Shown: positions 33,301 to 45,055 of the stretch, in pieces
Position numbering within the stretch: the first letter of the stretch is position 1
How the letters are laid out: the number at the start of each line of letters is the position of its first letter
Program-made: the position numbers and the translations under genes
Notes under the pieces: model-generated
Databases searched by the model: none
What the model saw: the letters and a program-made list of their open reading frames with translations, nothing else
Told to the model about the DNA's origin: nothing
Source: Dichetophora obliterata
Taxonomy: Eukaryota > Arthropoda > Insecta > Diptera > Sciomyzidae
Direction: 5' to 3'
NCBI GenBank assembly: GCA_963920525.1
Contig: OY986439.1
Coordinates: forward strand, 44,441,193 to 44,505,192
DNA: 64,000 bases

Positions 33301-34430
33301 CGGAAAAAGCCCATGTGATGGAGTAGGTGGAACTGTAAAACGTCTTGTGCATAAAGCGAGTTTGCAAAGAACAACGCGCGATCACATTCTCACTCCACAA
33401 ACAATGTACCAGTTTTGCAATCAAAACATTCCAGGAATCAAATTTATTTATGTGGATTCAGAAAAACTTAAAGAAAAGGAAGATGAATTGAATGCACGTT
33501 ACATAAATGCGAAACGATGTCCAGAAATTCGTCAACATCACAAATTTGTCCCAATAAGCGAAACAACAGTAGAATACAGAACGATATCTAAATCGGCGTT
33601 TTCGAAAACATTTAAAATTGTATAGCATTCCATAAAGCATTCACTTATTTTCCCAATATGTTTACTTTCTTGATATTTAATTGTATTTGATTATGATTTA
33701 TAAGTAATGAAATCGTAATTTAAATAAAAAAATTTTGTTTTTGTATAAAAAAATGGTGAAATTTAAAAATCTATGCCGTAGCAACTATTAAAGTCTCCAT
33801 GATGAAAGTAATAGGTATTACTAAACTCAGTTAAGTACATCATCTGCCAAATTTTCAGATTTTTAAATGCATGCGAAAAAGAAGATACAGGGTGTTAAAA
33901 AGTGCTTTTTCCGTTGTTCGACTCAACTTTGAGAGCAAATAAAACTAATTTAGAACCACAAAAATGCAAAAATCTTTACATATTCTAAACAAACTTAAAC
34001 AGAACCTTGAAGTTGTAAAAAAAGTTTTTTTATTTTTGAATCACCTTTCGAAAAAATCAGGGTTGAAAACTATAAAATTGATGAAAAAAAATCTATGTTC
34101 AATAGAGTTTTTTGGCAAAACTGTCACATTTTTGAAAAAGTTTGGATACACATGTAAAAATATTATATTTTTATATTAAAATAAAAAAGTAGAAAGATTT
34201 TATCTCTATTCGTTTCCAAGAAATAAATCATCAAAAATGTGCATCTTTTTAATTTTTTTCATCATTTTTTCATTTTTGAACCCCCCTAACTTGCAAAATA
34301 AATTAGCAAGGAAATAAAAAATGCCATTTCCAGCATCTACAGACCCAACTAAATTTTTGATAATTTTTTCAGAATTTTTAAAAATGGTCGAGCACACCGA
34401 TTTGCCGTTTTGTTTTGTTTTCACCCAGCT
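30315..34430 (+). mobile_element. DDE transposon with about 690-bp terminal inverted repeats
   Basis: The ends are AGCTGGGTGAAAACAAAAC and its complement. The inverted repeats run 30315-31003 and 33748-34430 with very few differences, including the poly(A/T) tracts. Between them lies a plus-strand transposase-like gene (31471-33625). No TSD is evident: the left flank ends AAAACTTT and the right begins GCGTTCC. The near-identity of the arms suggests a young insertion or gene conversion, in contrast to the broken gene. Confidence 0.8.
31471..33625 (+). pseudogene. DDE transposase-like gene, broken
   Basis: Starts MQCSIGNMEKVKCEAINN. There is a TAA at 31540-31542, a frameshift at about 32105, a TAG at 32760-32762 and a frameshift at about 33187; each time the protein continues in the other frame. 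Recognisable parts: a zinc-binding motif SLCKTCMKYL; VYPGRKDFVSLKDLNGKKIF; KWCILAGASGTHTVCVC; GDFAENFTFVVQDE (likely first catalytic Asp); FSDGAGSQYKNFKN (second Asp); and AEWNFFATSNGKSPCDGVGG (likely Glu). Families with this string exist in many animals (some annotated 'cc8L18.2-like'); I recall no firm superfamily name. As it stands it cannot make a full protein. Confidence 0.75.
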
Positions 34431-35112
34431 GCGTTCCATTCGCTTCAAAATAATCCAGATTATTTTTTTTACATGCAAAGCAAACACGAAAATAATAATC
34501 CTATAACAAATAGGACTATTTTTGCTATCCATATAAAATTGTGATATAGCCTTTAAAGAATTTGAAACACAGGTGCCGCACCTGTATATTTTTATGAGTT
34601 GTCATTTAATTTTTTTAATTATTTTTCTGTTTGATACAAAGATTATTAGGTAGCCATCACAGCTACCTATTTTCTTACAAGCTGCGACCATCGAATGTTA
34701 AACAAAAGAAAAAAAACAAACCGCGTGTCACACACATTGGACGCATTCAGCGGAGCCAACAATTACACTTAAATTATTTATATAATTGCATAATATTAAT
34801 AATTAAATTAAATAATTTACAAATTTTCTGACGTTTAGAGTAAAACACATTCAGAGAAAAACATCGTTCACTAAGGTATCGCTAACATGACAGTTCACAA
34901 CATTCTTGAACGACACACGTTCTCATGACACCTAATAGTTATTGTATCATGATTGCTTGTTTGAATTTAATTTTGGCTGCAACGGTAGTGCCCTCTACGA
35001 GTCGTTTTTCTTGCCGTTCCTTTGAGAAAATTTGTTATCGCGATTATATTAAGGCGAAAGGAAAGCAGCTTTTATTTGATATATTTTCTACATCAAAATT
35101 CACCGGAATTAT
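34431..35112. other. Intronic DNA, nothing recognised
   Basis: A 147-codon ORF (34925-35368) enters the next MITE and has no features of a real gene. Confidence 0.45.
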
Positions 35113-35520
35113 TAGGGGTATTTACGGGTTGATGCGAAACGCAGTTGCGACGACGCGAAAATGCAAGATTGCAAACTTTCGCATCACTCCAACAACAAAC
35201 ACAATAGAAGCAATTTTGCAACTCTTCTTGAGAAGAGAACCTATTGCGAGAACGCACAGTGATGCTAAACAGCTGATTCATGTTTTAGTTGTTATCAAAC
35301 ATAGTTGCCACCTGGGTAAAACTTTAAAAATCTTAAGTTTGTACGTTGATTTTTACAACTTTTTATGATTTTGAAATGCGGTGGCAATATATTTATTGTT
35401 CATTCGACATATAATTTTTATAGCATAATTAAGCTGCAATATTGATGTTAAAGCGTTAGTGCGCACAATATCTTGCATTTTCACACTCTTGCAATTCGCA
35501 ACAACCCGTGAATACCCCTA
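35113..35520. mobile_element. MITE with TAGGGGTATTYACGGGTTG ends
   Basis: The ends TAGGGGTATTTACGGGTTG and CAACCCGTGAATACCCCTA are in inverted relation, and the match continues through TGCGAA and AAAATGCAAGA. The TSD is unclear. The overlapping ORF is read through its left arm. Confidence 0.65.
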
Positions 35521-35574
35521 GTATTTCAAGCATTAACATAATTTATCTCAACATAATATGAGACATATTCAATA

Positions 35575-36115
35575 GGCTTTTTTTTTTGGAAAAGGTATGC
35601 AGACTGATGTTATTTACACGGATTTTAGCAAAGGTTTTGACGTTGTAAGTCACAAACTATTGATCTTAAAATGATCTCTTGTTGCATTTCCTACACCGTT
35701 GGTGAAATGAATTGAATCTTATTTAAGAAATAGAACACATTCTGTTCTTGTTACTTCCGGCGTACCTCATCAAGGAAGTCATCTTGGGGCTCTTCTTTTG
35801 TTTCCACTGTATATGAATGATTTGCTATCTGTCATAATACATTCCAGCATCTTGATGTTTGCCTGACGACGTCAAACTCTTCCTTTCTTTTAAAAATTAT
35901 AACGACACTGACTATTTGCAAGCTGACATTGATCATCTTCATAACTAGTGCAAAACGAACCGCATGAACCTCAACATCAAAAAATGCAAGCATATGTCTT
36001 TCTCACATAAACCATCGATTAAATGTACTTACAAATTTTGTGATTATCTATTGGAGCCTTTAGATATTTTCAATGATCTTGGAGTGAAAATGGATCCTAA
36101 ACTACGCTTTCATAT
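35575..36115 (+). pseudogene. Jockey-like RT fragment
   Basis: Reads ADVIYTDFSKGFDVVSHKLL, SYLRNRTHSVLVTSGVP and FPLYMNDLLSVIIHSS. The catalytic FADD region is frameshifted, then reading continues MNLNIKKCKHMSFSH, YKFCDYLLEPLD and FNDLGVKMDPKLRF. Block order is that of a Jockey-group RT. Several stops and shifts. Only the palm-to-thumb part remains; probably the same family as 15163-22505. Confidence 0.75.
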
Positions 36116-36189
36116 GGGCCATTTCCAAATTGGCGTTACGTACGATTTGTACGAAGAAATATTAAATAAAAAGAATGAAAAAGTCTAGT

Positions 36190-37281
36190 TTTTAAAAAGG
36201 TTTTTATATTTACATAGTAATTAAGTAGCAATATATTAACTAAGAACAATGACAACAATCGATCCTAAGAATTTAAAGCAGTGTCGACCGCGTAGTACCC
36301 TCGCGAAGGAAGCGATACTTCGTGTTTTCACACAGACACGATCGTTTAATCACATGTACTCTGCCGATTATTGCAAACAAGCTCAGTCAGTGTATGTCTG
36401 ACAATCAAGCAAACAACTTTATTGCGCGTTTTGGCTCACATCAATTCAGAAAATTAAAATGGGAGCAAGCCTTGTTTGTGTTTGTTAGCTCGTGTTTGGT
36501 CGGCACTGATTTTAAGATATAAGCAAACATATGTGCTGGCGTTACGTTACAAAAAACAGAAGTGATTTTTAACTTGGATTAAAAAATTTGCAAAACTCTC
36601 TGAATTGGGCAAGTTGTGTATACAACTTTTTTTAGAAGAATTTTAAAAAATATAAGTTTATTTTCCAAGTGATAAAATTTAAAAATCTTCTCTGGTTTTT
36701 TTGATCTGGTGTGACGTTACTGGCGTTACGTTACTTAAATTTCCATTGTAGTTCAATTGGGTAATTTAATAATTAGGTAGTTAAGTAATTATGTAATTTA
36801 GTAATTAAAAATCAAATTTAATATATTTTTCTTCCCTTGCCTCAACTATTTTTTCATTATCTTGAGCCAATGCTTCCATTTTAACTAAAAAAAAAATTTA
36901 CGAAACATTATTAAAAATTTACGAAAAAGAAAAACTGCTTTTGTGAAACAGTGCAGATGCTTTGATCATCATGGTAAATTAGTTTATGTATGATTTGCTT
37001 AAATTAATAAAATTAAAATGTTTGTCTTAGATAGTATCATAAAACAATAAGTTTTTAATAAGTTTTCATTATTTGGTCACGGTAGACTTTCCTGTGGAAA
37101 TGCCCATATCTGATATCCATATATCATCAGGACTACCCAATAGTTACATCCATTAAATATTCTAACACTCAATAATTTTGTCTAACCATAAAAATACATT
37201 TTTAATTGAAAAGTCTTTAAAGTTTTTTGAAATAAACATTTCAATTTTAGTTTCATATCTTACTGACATATGGATGCTTCA
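36190..37281. other. Intronic AT-rich DNA
   Basis: A phrase CTGGCGTTACGTTAC recurs near 36537 and 36730. Nothing else is recognised. Confidence 0.4.
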
Positions 37282-37445
37282 TTGCCAAATCGACTAACTC
37301 CATAAAACTAAATGTTGAGAAAAATAAGATAAGAAGTTTATTTAAAAATTGAAGAATATATTAAAGGTAACGATAGGATATATCGTTATTTTAACTATTA
37401 TTACTACAATTTTTATGTGATTAAGGGAGTTAATCGATTTGGCAA
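37282..37445. mobile_element. Small inverted-repeat element (TTGCCAAATCGACTAACTCC)
   Basis: The left end TTGCCAAATCGACTAACTCC and right end GGAGTTAATCGATTTGGCAA form an inverted repeat 164 bp apart overall. The TSD is not clear. Confidence 0.6.
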
Positions 37446-37788
37446 GTGAAAGGAAATTATTAATTAAAATTCATTATTAAATTTTTTTGATTTTTATTGT
37501 AGGAAAACATCATAACATACATTTTTTTTAGTAATGAATTTAGCAAAAATTAATAATAACTGTTCTGTTACATATACTGCAAGTAGTATTGCTTTGTTTA
37601 AACTGATTCATCACTAATATAAATAATGTCTTCCTCATCAGTTGAATTTGAGTTCCCGGCATGTCGATTTGTTCTTAGATGTTTATAATAACAAACATGA
37701 TTTAAGACAACATGAGGAGAAATGAATTTCAACAAGTCCATCATATCTTTTCTCTTTTCGCTTTTCACTTGTTACAGTTCTTGTGAAT

Positions 37789-37950
37789 TTTTTGTGGCTC
37801 CTTTCTGCCATCTTTAAGAATTCTACTTTTGAGGTCAACATTTTCAAGAAAAGAACACGATTCAATTTTAGAGGTCGCTATTTTTTTTTTCTCAAGAGGT
37901 CAGAAAAAGGCAGAAAAAATTTAGCATTTTTCGAGAAACGAAAACGCCAT
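37789..37950. mobile_element. Fragment of an ATGGCGTTTT-ended MITE
   Basis: The right end GAGAAACGAAAACGCCAT and interior phrases such as AAGAAAAGAACACGATT and AGAGGTC match the family at 46098-46544 and 55505-56065. The left end is missing or degraded. Confidence 0.6.
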
Positions 37951-39089
37951 TAGTTTTTGTACCATATTTGGATTATAGTTTAAAATTCGATTTTTTTAAA
38001 GCATTAAGTTTAACTTTTTATTTCACTTGCACTACCAATAAATTAAATTTTGTCAGTCGTTTAATTAATTGTTTCGTTGTCAAACTTCAATATAGTGTTT
38101 TCAAATAAGAGTGAACTGTTTTTACACAAAATGAAATAATATAGTGACTTTTTATTTGACAATTACTGTCACACCGATTTTATGTTGTTTAAGGGCACAC
38201 AAAGTAGCCCCAATAAACAAGGTAAATAGTTACCATAGTTACCACATATTCAATGGCCACGTTATCACACAGTCTGAATCAGCCAAAACATTTAAAACAT
38301 TTTCTCAAATAATGGGTGTTTTTAGTTTTTCTAGTGTCAAAATAATTTTAATTTCTCTCTTATTTACCATAATTTACTAAATATGTGTATGAAAAAATCA
38401 ATCGATGCACAATTTAACAATTGCTCGTATTCGGGCAATTAAGTTATTTAGTGATCCTCTCCACTATTGATCTTAAGTTGTCAATATTTATTGATCTCTT
38501 CTATATGTCAATAGAGGCAGATCAATTAAATTTTTCCTTCCATAACACTTCAAAAATAGTCATTTCGAGTGATTTTCTGCTGTGTCTTATGCTTTCAATT
38601 TCTGACAATATCCACTTTCACGAACATTTTTTTCTGAAAATTTCACTGAAAATGTATAGCTAATCTCTTACATGTTCTAATGCTTACAGTCAACTCTCAA
38701 TAAAATTAATAACTATCGTTAGGCAAAACAATAAATTGAATCTACTCGAATTTATTTATAATAACACTCAAATTAGACAAATAAGTTTTATTAATGATAA
38801 ACAAGAATAAGTTTCCCAAACACAGATCTTTTCAAAATAATTTCAACTTTACTTTAGCGGTCCAGACATCATTCAGACACAGTAGTCAAATAAATTATGC
38901 AGGACAATTTTAACAAATGCACATAACTAAAATGCAACGGTCAACTCGTTCAGCTTCTTAATGGCAAATCAATTTCTCATCACTTTAATATATACTTCTG
39001 ATATCTCAACCAACACCACAGACACTCAGACAACAGCAATGGATATTTTTCATTTATTTTATTAATCTATTTATTACAACACAATAAAA
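37951..39089 (-). other. Region 3' of the nested gene
   Basis: The minus-strand stop at 39090 is followed within about 40 bases by clustered AATAAA signals (forward TTTATT near 39056 and 39068), which would give a short 3' UTR. The rest shows no feature I can support. Confidence 0.4.
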
Positions 39090-41482
39090 CTAAAGCATTC
39101 GAAAAACAGTGTGTTGTTCCTCATCGAAACGTTGTGGTCCACCAATAAAACTGTGTATATTCAAGTTGGGAATGCCATGAATTTGTTGAGGATTCATCAT
39201 GGGTTGGGCATAATTAGTTGAAGCATAGAAAGGAGATGTATTTACGACGCTGTTGGTCTGTAGAGGAAGTGCAGTAGTTTGCGGGCCATGTATTTGTACG
39301 TTTTCTTGTATGAGGAGCGGAATATTTTTGCTAGCTGCTGTTGCTGGTAAGTCAGTTAAGTGCTGCTGCAATGCTGCTGCATCATATGGCGTCGTTTGTT
39401 GTATTATTTCACCGCTAGGTTTTATCCAATAGCCACCACCTTCTTCGCCAGTAAATTCCGATATATTTGAATTGGTTTTTTTCTGCTCTGATCTTGCTAA
39501 AAATACGTCCTTTTTCATGGCACTCACTTTTTGTGCATGCTTTGAGCTAGGTTTGAGGAAAGCTAGACGATGCTCTTTGTGAAAATTGTGTCTGAAGAAG
39601 GAGGCACTGCAATATTTCCGCCCCTCAGCTTCGCGAATCTTCTTGTAGTCACGCCACATCTGCTGTATGGTCAACGAGCTATCCAAAAATCGGGTCTTGT
39701 AGTTTTTATGTGGCACCCAGGTGGGATAACTTTCAACGTAACGCTTCATGTCTTCTACCATATCGTCTGGAATTTTATTGCCGGGCCTATGTTTACCGCG
39801 TCGATCCTCACCTGCATAGGAACCTGTCTGACGATCTGCATACTTCAATGCATTGTTAATGACATGGCGGCCAATGCAGAGCGTGGCCATAAAAAAATTA
39901 GCACAGACGCGAACATTATTGTTACGAGGACCCTTAAAGTAATAACGGTTGCTGAAGGTACGCTTTGCTCGCGTGCTTGTTCGATATTCCTCGGCTGTTA
40001 GGCTTTCAACATCGCGTGACTCGATTTTCGATAGCACAAAGTCTTTTTGTCGCTTGTAGTCCATTGTCCAGAAATGCTGACATATCTGGGCACGTTGCTC
40101 ATCGGTAAAGTTTTGAGTGCATTTCATAATGCATATTTCATCACATTTAACAGGCTGTGGAACGCGATCCTTTTTGAGTTTTTTACCTTTATTGGTGGGC
40201 GGTTTAAGCTGTGAAGATGTGGTGGCGAGTGCTTCAGCTTCGTCTAGTGTCGTATGGAGGTCATCACCTTGCTCCTGCTCCGGCTCCTTCTCCAACTGTT
40301 GTTGTGTTTCACTTTCAACAGGTGCATCATTCAATCTTTCTATACTTGTTTCAGAAGGAATTTCTTCAACGTTTTCACTCTTCGTCCTTCTCATAGCTCT
40401 TGCTCTGGCCGCTTTGTTTTTCAGTGTTAGACTTTTTTTTATTTCACTACGATCCCGATTTTCTGTTGCACTCTTAATTACGTTGTTGGTAATGCAAAAA
40501 GTTCTTTGAAAGAAATTCAAACAGACTCGAACCTTAGCGCCTTCGTTGTTTTTCAGAAAATAGACATTCGTATAACCTTTACTGACACGGCTGGTGCTCT
40601 TTGCCCTTATTTTGCTGATATGTCTAGACTCTACATAACCAAGTAGATAATTTTTGCGTTGCTCTTTGCTTAGGGCCCAATACTCGGAGCATATAGCTCT
40701 ACGCTGCGCTTCACCAATTTTTAGCTTATGGCATTTATGCTTGCATTTATCAGTGCAATTAATGGGTTTAGGTTGTTTTTTCTTCTTCTTGTATAGTATC
40801 GACTGCCAAAAGTCCTTGTCATCAGAGCCTTTCAATGATTTTCTGCTTCTTGTATTGCGTCGTTTTTTGCTAATTTTCAACTTTTTAATAGATCTTTTCG
40901 TAAGCTTCTCTTCCATATCGGAGTCGTTACTGCCATTGTCGTCATCATCATTATCATCTTTTTCGTCATCATTATCGTTCTCAGATTTGATTTTTGCGTT
41001 ACGTTGATTTTTGTTAGTATTTGACTTCTTAATTGTTTTCCTTCGTGGTTTTACTTCAACTAGCAAGTTATCACTATCGTTATTATCTTCATCATCATTA
41101 TCATTATCATAATCATCATCATCATCATCCTCAAAATCTTCATCGCTTTCATCGACATCCTTTCTAACCAATTTCTCGAAATCTTCAAAATCACTCTCAG
41201 TTTTAATAATTACTTCAGCTGCTGTATCAATAGGATCGGATTCATTACAGGAATCATATTCCATATTTATGTCGAATGCTTCATCCTCCGAAGTTGTATC
41301 CTCTTCCCGTTTAGTTTGTTTAGGCAGCTTGGGGGCAGCTTTGTTTGAACTGCTGGCGGCATTACGTCGTGGTTTCGATTTCTTTTTTTTCATGTTTTTT
41401 TTATTGAACTCTAAAGATTCTTGTAAATAGACTGCATTGGGTGATTTTGAAGCATCTGGTTCTTTTTCAACAGCAAATGCAA
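39090..41482 (-). CDS. Nested gene with two tandem cysteine-rich, transposase-derived domains (3' exon)
   Basis: A large exon on the same strand as HIP, in its intron 2. An acceptor (TTTTTGATTGCAG) ends at 41483, so coding likely starts in an upstream exon (phase 1); the first internal Met is at 41393. By frame numbering from 41546: residues 70-215 are strongly acidic with lysine clusters (chromatin-like composition); about 264-370 is a domain CTDKCKHKCHKL...VRVCLNFFQRTFCITNNVI; about 466-570 repeats it as CDEICIMKCTQNF...VRVCANFFMATLCIGRHVI. About 583-690 (RGKHRPGNKIP...FRHNFHKEHRLAFLKPSSK) resembles the spacer before the catalytic core in an insect transposase family. The core itself is absent and the tail is Q/N-rich. 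Long, open, non-repetitive: a likely domesticated nuclear protein. I do not recognise a named orthologue. Confidence 0.75.
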
Positions 41483-41663
41483 CTGCAATCAAAAATTGAT
41501 AGTACAAAAAACTCGAATCAGGGATCACTAAAATACTATTTTGCAAAATTATAGTTTTTTTTTATACATAATTTAGTCTAAAAAATTTATCACATAAATA
41601 ATAAAAAGTGGGTAGATAATAACGTGAAACACTCTTATGAGCTAAGCCAGGCATAAGCTTTAA

Positions 41664-41891
41664 CCCTTTCAGCCCTGAATTATTTTTCGTTAGAAAGAAA
41701 TTTTCCTTCCTATTGATATTTTTCTTGTTTCACTTGCGATACGAATAAGGTGGCGGGTGCAAATCAAAATTCGGAAGGAAAAGACCGTCTGAAGCGACCT
41801 CTAGCAGTGAATAGTAGAAATATGCTGTTGCACCGGTAATGCAAGCTTTTTAAATTGATAGTGGCAATTGCCACCTCCAGAGCCGAAAGGG
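41664..41891. mobile_element. piggyBac-like MITE flanked by TTAA
   Basis: The ends are CCCTTTCAGCCCTGA and CCAGAGCCGAAAGGG. TTAA lies on both sides (41660-41663, 41892-41895), the fixed target of piggyBac elements. 228 bp, no coding. Lies just upstream of the nested gene's exon. Confidence 0.75.
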
Positions 41892-42039
41892 TTAAGATTT
41901 TTTTTTTCAGTGAAAAATGGAACACTCATTGCAAACTTTATCAAAATGGTAGAATTCCTGAAGTTTGGTTTTTAAAATCACTCACAGTACTGAAGAAATA
42001 AGAAATTTCAACAACATACAAGTTCTATCGTAAACTGTT

Positions 42040-42620
42040 GAATGGGAAAATCAAAAGCAGCATAGCATACGCTTTAGAAATGATTTGTATATAAAAATGC
42101 GTAAGGAGTACATTAACTTCGTTTGTGACGCCGATAAGAGGAGTGCAGGTATAGAAAAGTGTATTCTTGATCAGCATCACCTCCTGAGTCGGTTTAGCCA
42201 TGTTCGTCTGTCCATCTGTGATCACGATAACAAACGTAATTTTGAAGCTATCGTAACGAAATTCAATTTAAAATTTATTGGATGAAAACTACGCCTACCA
42301 CCCATACCTAATTACTTTACCAAAACGGTAAAATCTCTTTAAATACTACAAAAATTAATCTAATTTGTCACATAAGCTTTAATCCTGTAATATGCATTTT
42401 GAGTATAAAATTTGTAAAAATCAGATAAAAACTATGTCTACCTTCCATACCAAGTGACTTGATGAAATCAGTAAAATGACCCAAAATTCTACAAAATTGA
42501 GTATAATGGCTTCAAATTTTGCAAATAAGTTTGAATCTTTACTATGACCTCGATTCTAGGAAGTTGGTATACATAAAACTGAAAATTGTGCCCACCTCCC
42601 ATACACAGTGACGTATAATA
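42040..42620 (+). repeat. Dispersed fly repeat with three tandem units, period about 145 bp
   Basis: The left part has TGTATTCTTGATCAGCATCA and GTCTGTCCATCTGTGATCAC. Then three diverged units begin AAAACTACGCCTACCACCCAT (42288), AAAACTATGTCTACCTTCCAT (42428) and AAAATTGTGCCCACCTCCCAT (42574). Similar to the minisatellites in Helitron-like elements. Non-coding. Confidence 0.55.
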
Positions 42621-43862
42621 AAGAAAAGTCATCATAATAAAAGTGACGTCAGTAAATCCTTTATAACTTCCAAAAAACTAACTAATGTTTTGACTTGATA
42701 TTGTGCACGTACGTTTTAATAAATAACAAAAACTCGTAGTTTCAAATGAAAAATATTTGGGGGAAAACTACGGGTTGGGGACGATAAATCGACAAATAAT
42801 GGGCTTTTTCGATCTCAAAAACTGCAGCAATGCTGCGCAACATATCAAAGTGTGACGTTCGATACAAAAATATTGCAACTATTGCAAAAGTCAAACGTTC
42901 TAGCGAGTAAAAATTTGGCGAGCGCAAAATGCAAGAACTCGGCAACATGAATATTTATACTGTTCAAAATATATCAGCAAATTTAGCGCACATAAACTGT
43001 TGCTATGAAAATGCAGCTATCACCAGTATTTCACTTGAAAATCTTAAATAGTGTAGCATCCAAAAAAGTGGTAGATCTACCACGATTGTGATAGAGTGAC
43101 AACACTGGCTGTCACAAACCGTAGAGCCGACTTAAGTTCAAAATTAAACTGAACTTTTTATTTGTTATACGTTTATCTTAAGGTTGTGAGATAAGATTCT
43201 GTTTTTATCTATATTGTTCTAAGCTTCGTTACGTGGTGCATAACCAGATACACACAAAGCCCATACGTTGCGTTACGCAAACATAATTGGACCATAAGGC
43301 GCATGCCTTGGTTCTTTGATCTTTTTAAAAACAAAATAAAACAGCTGCCAATGAGTAACAGTGTTGCGGTATTGCTGCAAATATTGAGTGTATCGAACAA
43401 GCCCAATATGTTGAAACCAAATATATTGAAAAAAATGTCGAAACAAAAAAGGTCGAAAAAAGGTAAAAAAATTTCGATATTAAAAAAGGCTTAATAAATA
43501 CGTACTTTTACAAAATATCGTACCAGACGCAAGAAATTAACTTTCAGAAACAACATTTCGTACAAGGCCAAACCATTTTAGGCGAAATTACTTACATTTT
43601 TTCTAGGATTATTAATAAAAAAAATGCTTCTATTTTGAGTTGCTATTTTGATAATTGCTTGTTTGCAGTTTAATTATTGAAAAAAATATCCTAACTTAGC
43701 TTTAATGAAAATAAAATAACTCCAAATCCATAAAAAAATAACTCCTAATAAAAATTGAATAACTCTTAATATTTCGACAGTTGAGAGTTCCTAATCAAAA
43801 ATGAATTTATTTAGAATTTTTTTTATAGAAATTTTTAGGAGTTATTTATTTTTTTTCAATTA
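42621..43862. other. Intronic DNA, nothing recognised
   Basis: Short AACTCCTAA inverted repeats occur at 43720-43860, broken by the MITE that follows. No gene. Confidence 0.4.
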
Positions 43863-44477
43863 TGCCGTGGTTATGCTAGCCAAACTTGTTTGCCAAACAT
43901 ATTTGTTGTTATTGTTTCACATATAAAATTAAAAATAAACTAAAAATAAACTTTTCATATTCATTCTCTCGCTCTCGGACCGAACATTTTTGATTGCTGA
44001 TTGAAACACCAAACATGCCGAACTTTCCGGTGTTGCGCTTAGTCAGTTTATAAAAAAATTAGCAAAAAGTATTAAAAAGTGTAATTAATTGTGGGCTCAA
44101 GCAATCCTTAACACAAACAGCAAGCATTGTTTTGTTGAACAAATTTTAATAACAAAAAATCGTGTTAATTAAAGTAATCTAATAACATTTTGAAAGAAAA
44201 ATAACAAGTTCTAAAATAACTAATTGCATTTCTATTGAAACTAAAAAAAAAAAAATAACAAATAATTTAGTACAAAATATAATGTCCCCTGCATAACCAA
44301 TCCCAGTTTGCATTAATTCGCTTATTTCGTTTTCCCTTTTACAGTTAATATGAATAATATGCCCAAAATTGTATATAAAAATGCAAATAAGGATTGATCT
44401 TATTTGTGTTTCGACATATTATTACATAATGTGCTATTATTACATTTTATTACATAATGGCTAGCATAACCACGGCA
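43863..44477. mobile_element. MITE with TGCCGTGGTTATGCTAGCC ends, copy 1
   Basis: The ends are TGCCGTGGTTATGCTAGCC and its complement. TTA lies on both sides (43860-43862, 44478-44480). Matches 60737-61269 in inverted orientation, including the CTCTCGCTCTCGG segment. PIF/Harbinger-type by TSD. Confidence 0.82.
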
Positions 44478-44546
44478 TTAGGAGTTATTTCATGTAGGAG
44501 TTTTTTCGTTTAGCCTATCCTAATATCTGTTTTAATTTAAACTTAA

Positions 44547-45055
44547 TGTTGATAAAAATTGGGCTGTGGCCGTGTAAAAAAATACAAAATGTTTATGTTT
44601 AGCTATTTTGTTTTTTTTTTTTTTTTTTATTCCTATATTTCCGATATTTCGGCTTACTTTGTTTGCCTTCTTCATTAGGGCTAAAAATTTTTAAATACAC
44701 GTAACATTAATCACAATGAATCCGTGAAAATCACAAATAATTTTACCATAAAAATTGGAAATGAAATTTAAAACATTTGATTGATGATTTGATGATTTTA
44801 ACTATTTAAAATTTTTAATCCGCAAAAAAATTTTTTAAATGTTTTAAATTTCATTTCCAATTTTTATGGTAAAATTATTTGTGATTTTCATGTGATTCAT
44901 TGTGATGAATGTTATGTGTATTTAGAAATTTTTAGCCCTGATGAAGGCCCACAAACTGAGCCGAAATATCGGATACATAGGGAAAAAAAAACAAAAGAGC
45001 TAAACATAAAAATTGTTGTCTTTTTTACACGCCCACAGCCCAATTTTTTTCAACA
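44547..45055. mobile_element. Near-complete hairpin element with about 220-bp arms
   Basis: The ends are TGTTGATAAAAATTGGGCTG and the inverted CAGCCCAATTTTTTTCAACA. The arms continue through GCTAAACATAAA, GCCGAAATATCGGA, TTTTTAGCCCTGATGAAG and AATTTTTATGGTAAAATTAT with few differences, leaving a loop under 60 bp. No TSD or coding identified. Confidence 0.75.

Noticed and set aside
34925..35368. 147-codon plus-strand ORF
   Set aside because: It crosses the left end of a MITE and has no recognisable domain, splice context or conserved pattern.
39570..41007. Plus-strand ORFs of 61-143 codons
   Set aside because: Antisense shadows of the nested gene exon; low-complexity S/L-rich translation of the acidic region.
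39090..41546. Starting the nested protein at the ATG at 41546
   Set aside because: The first 21 codons lie upstream of a strong splice acceptor (TTTTTGATTGCAG) and look intronic; the exon more likely starts at 41482, with translation from an upstream exon or from the Met at 41393.
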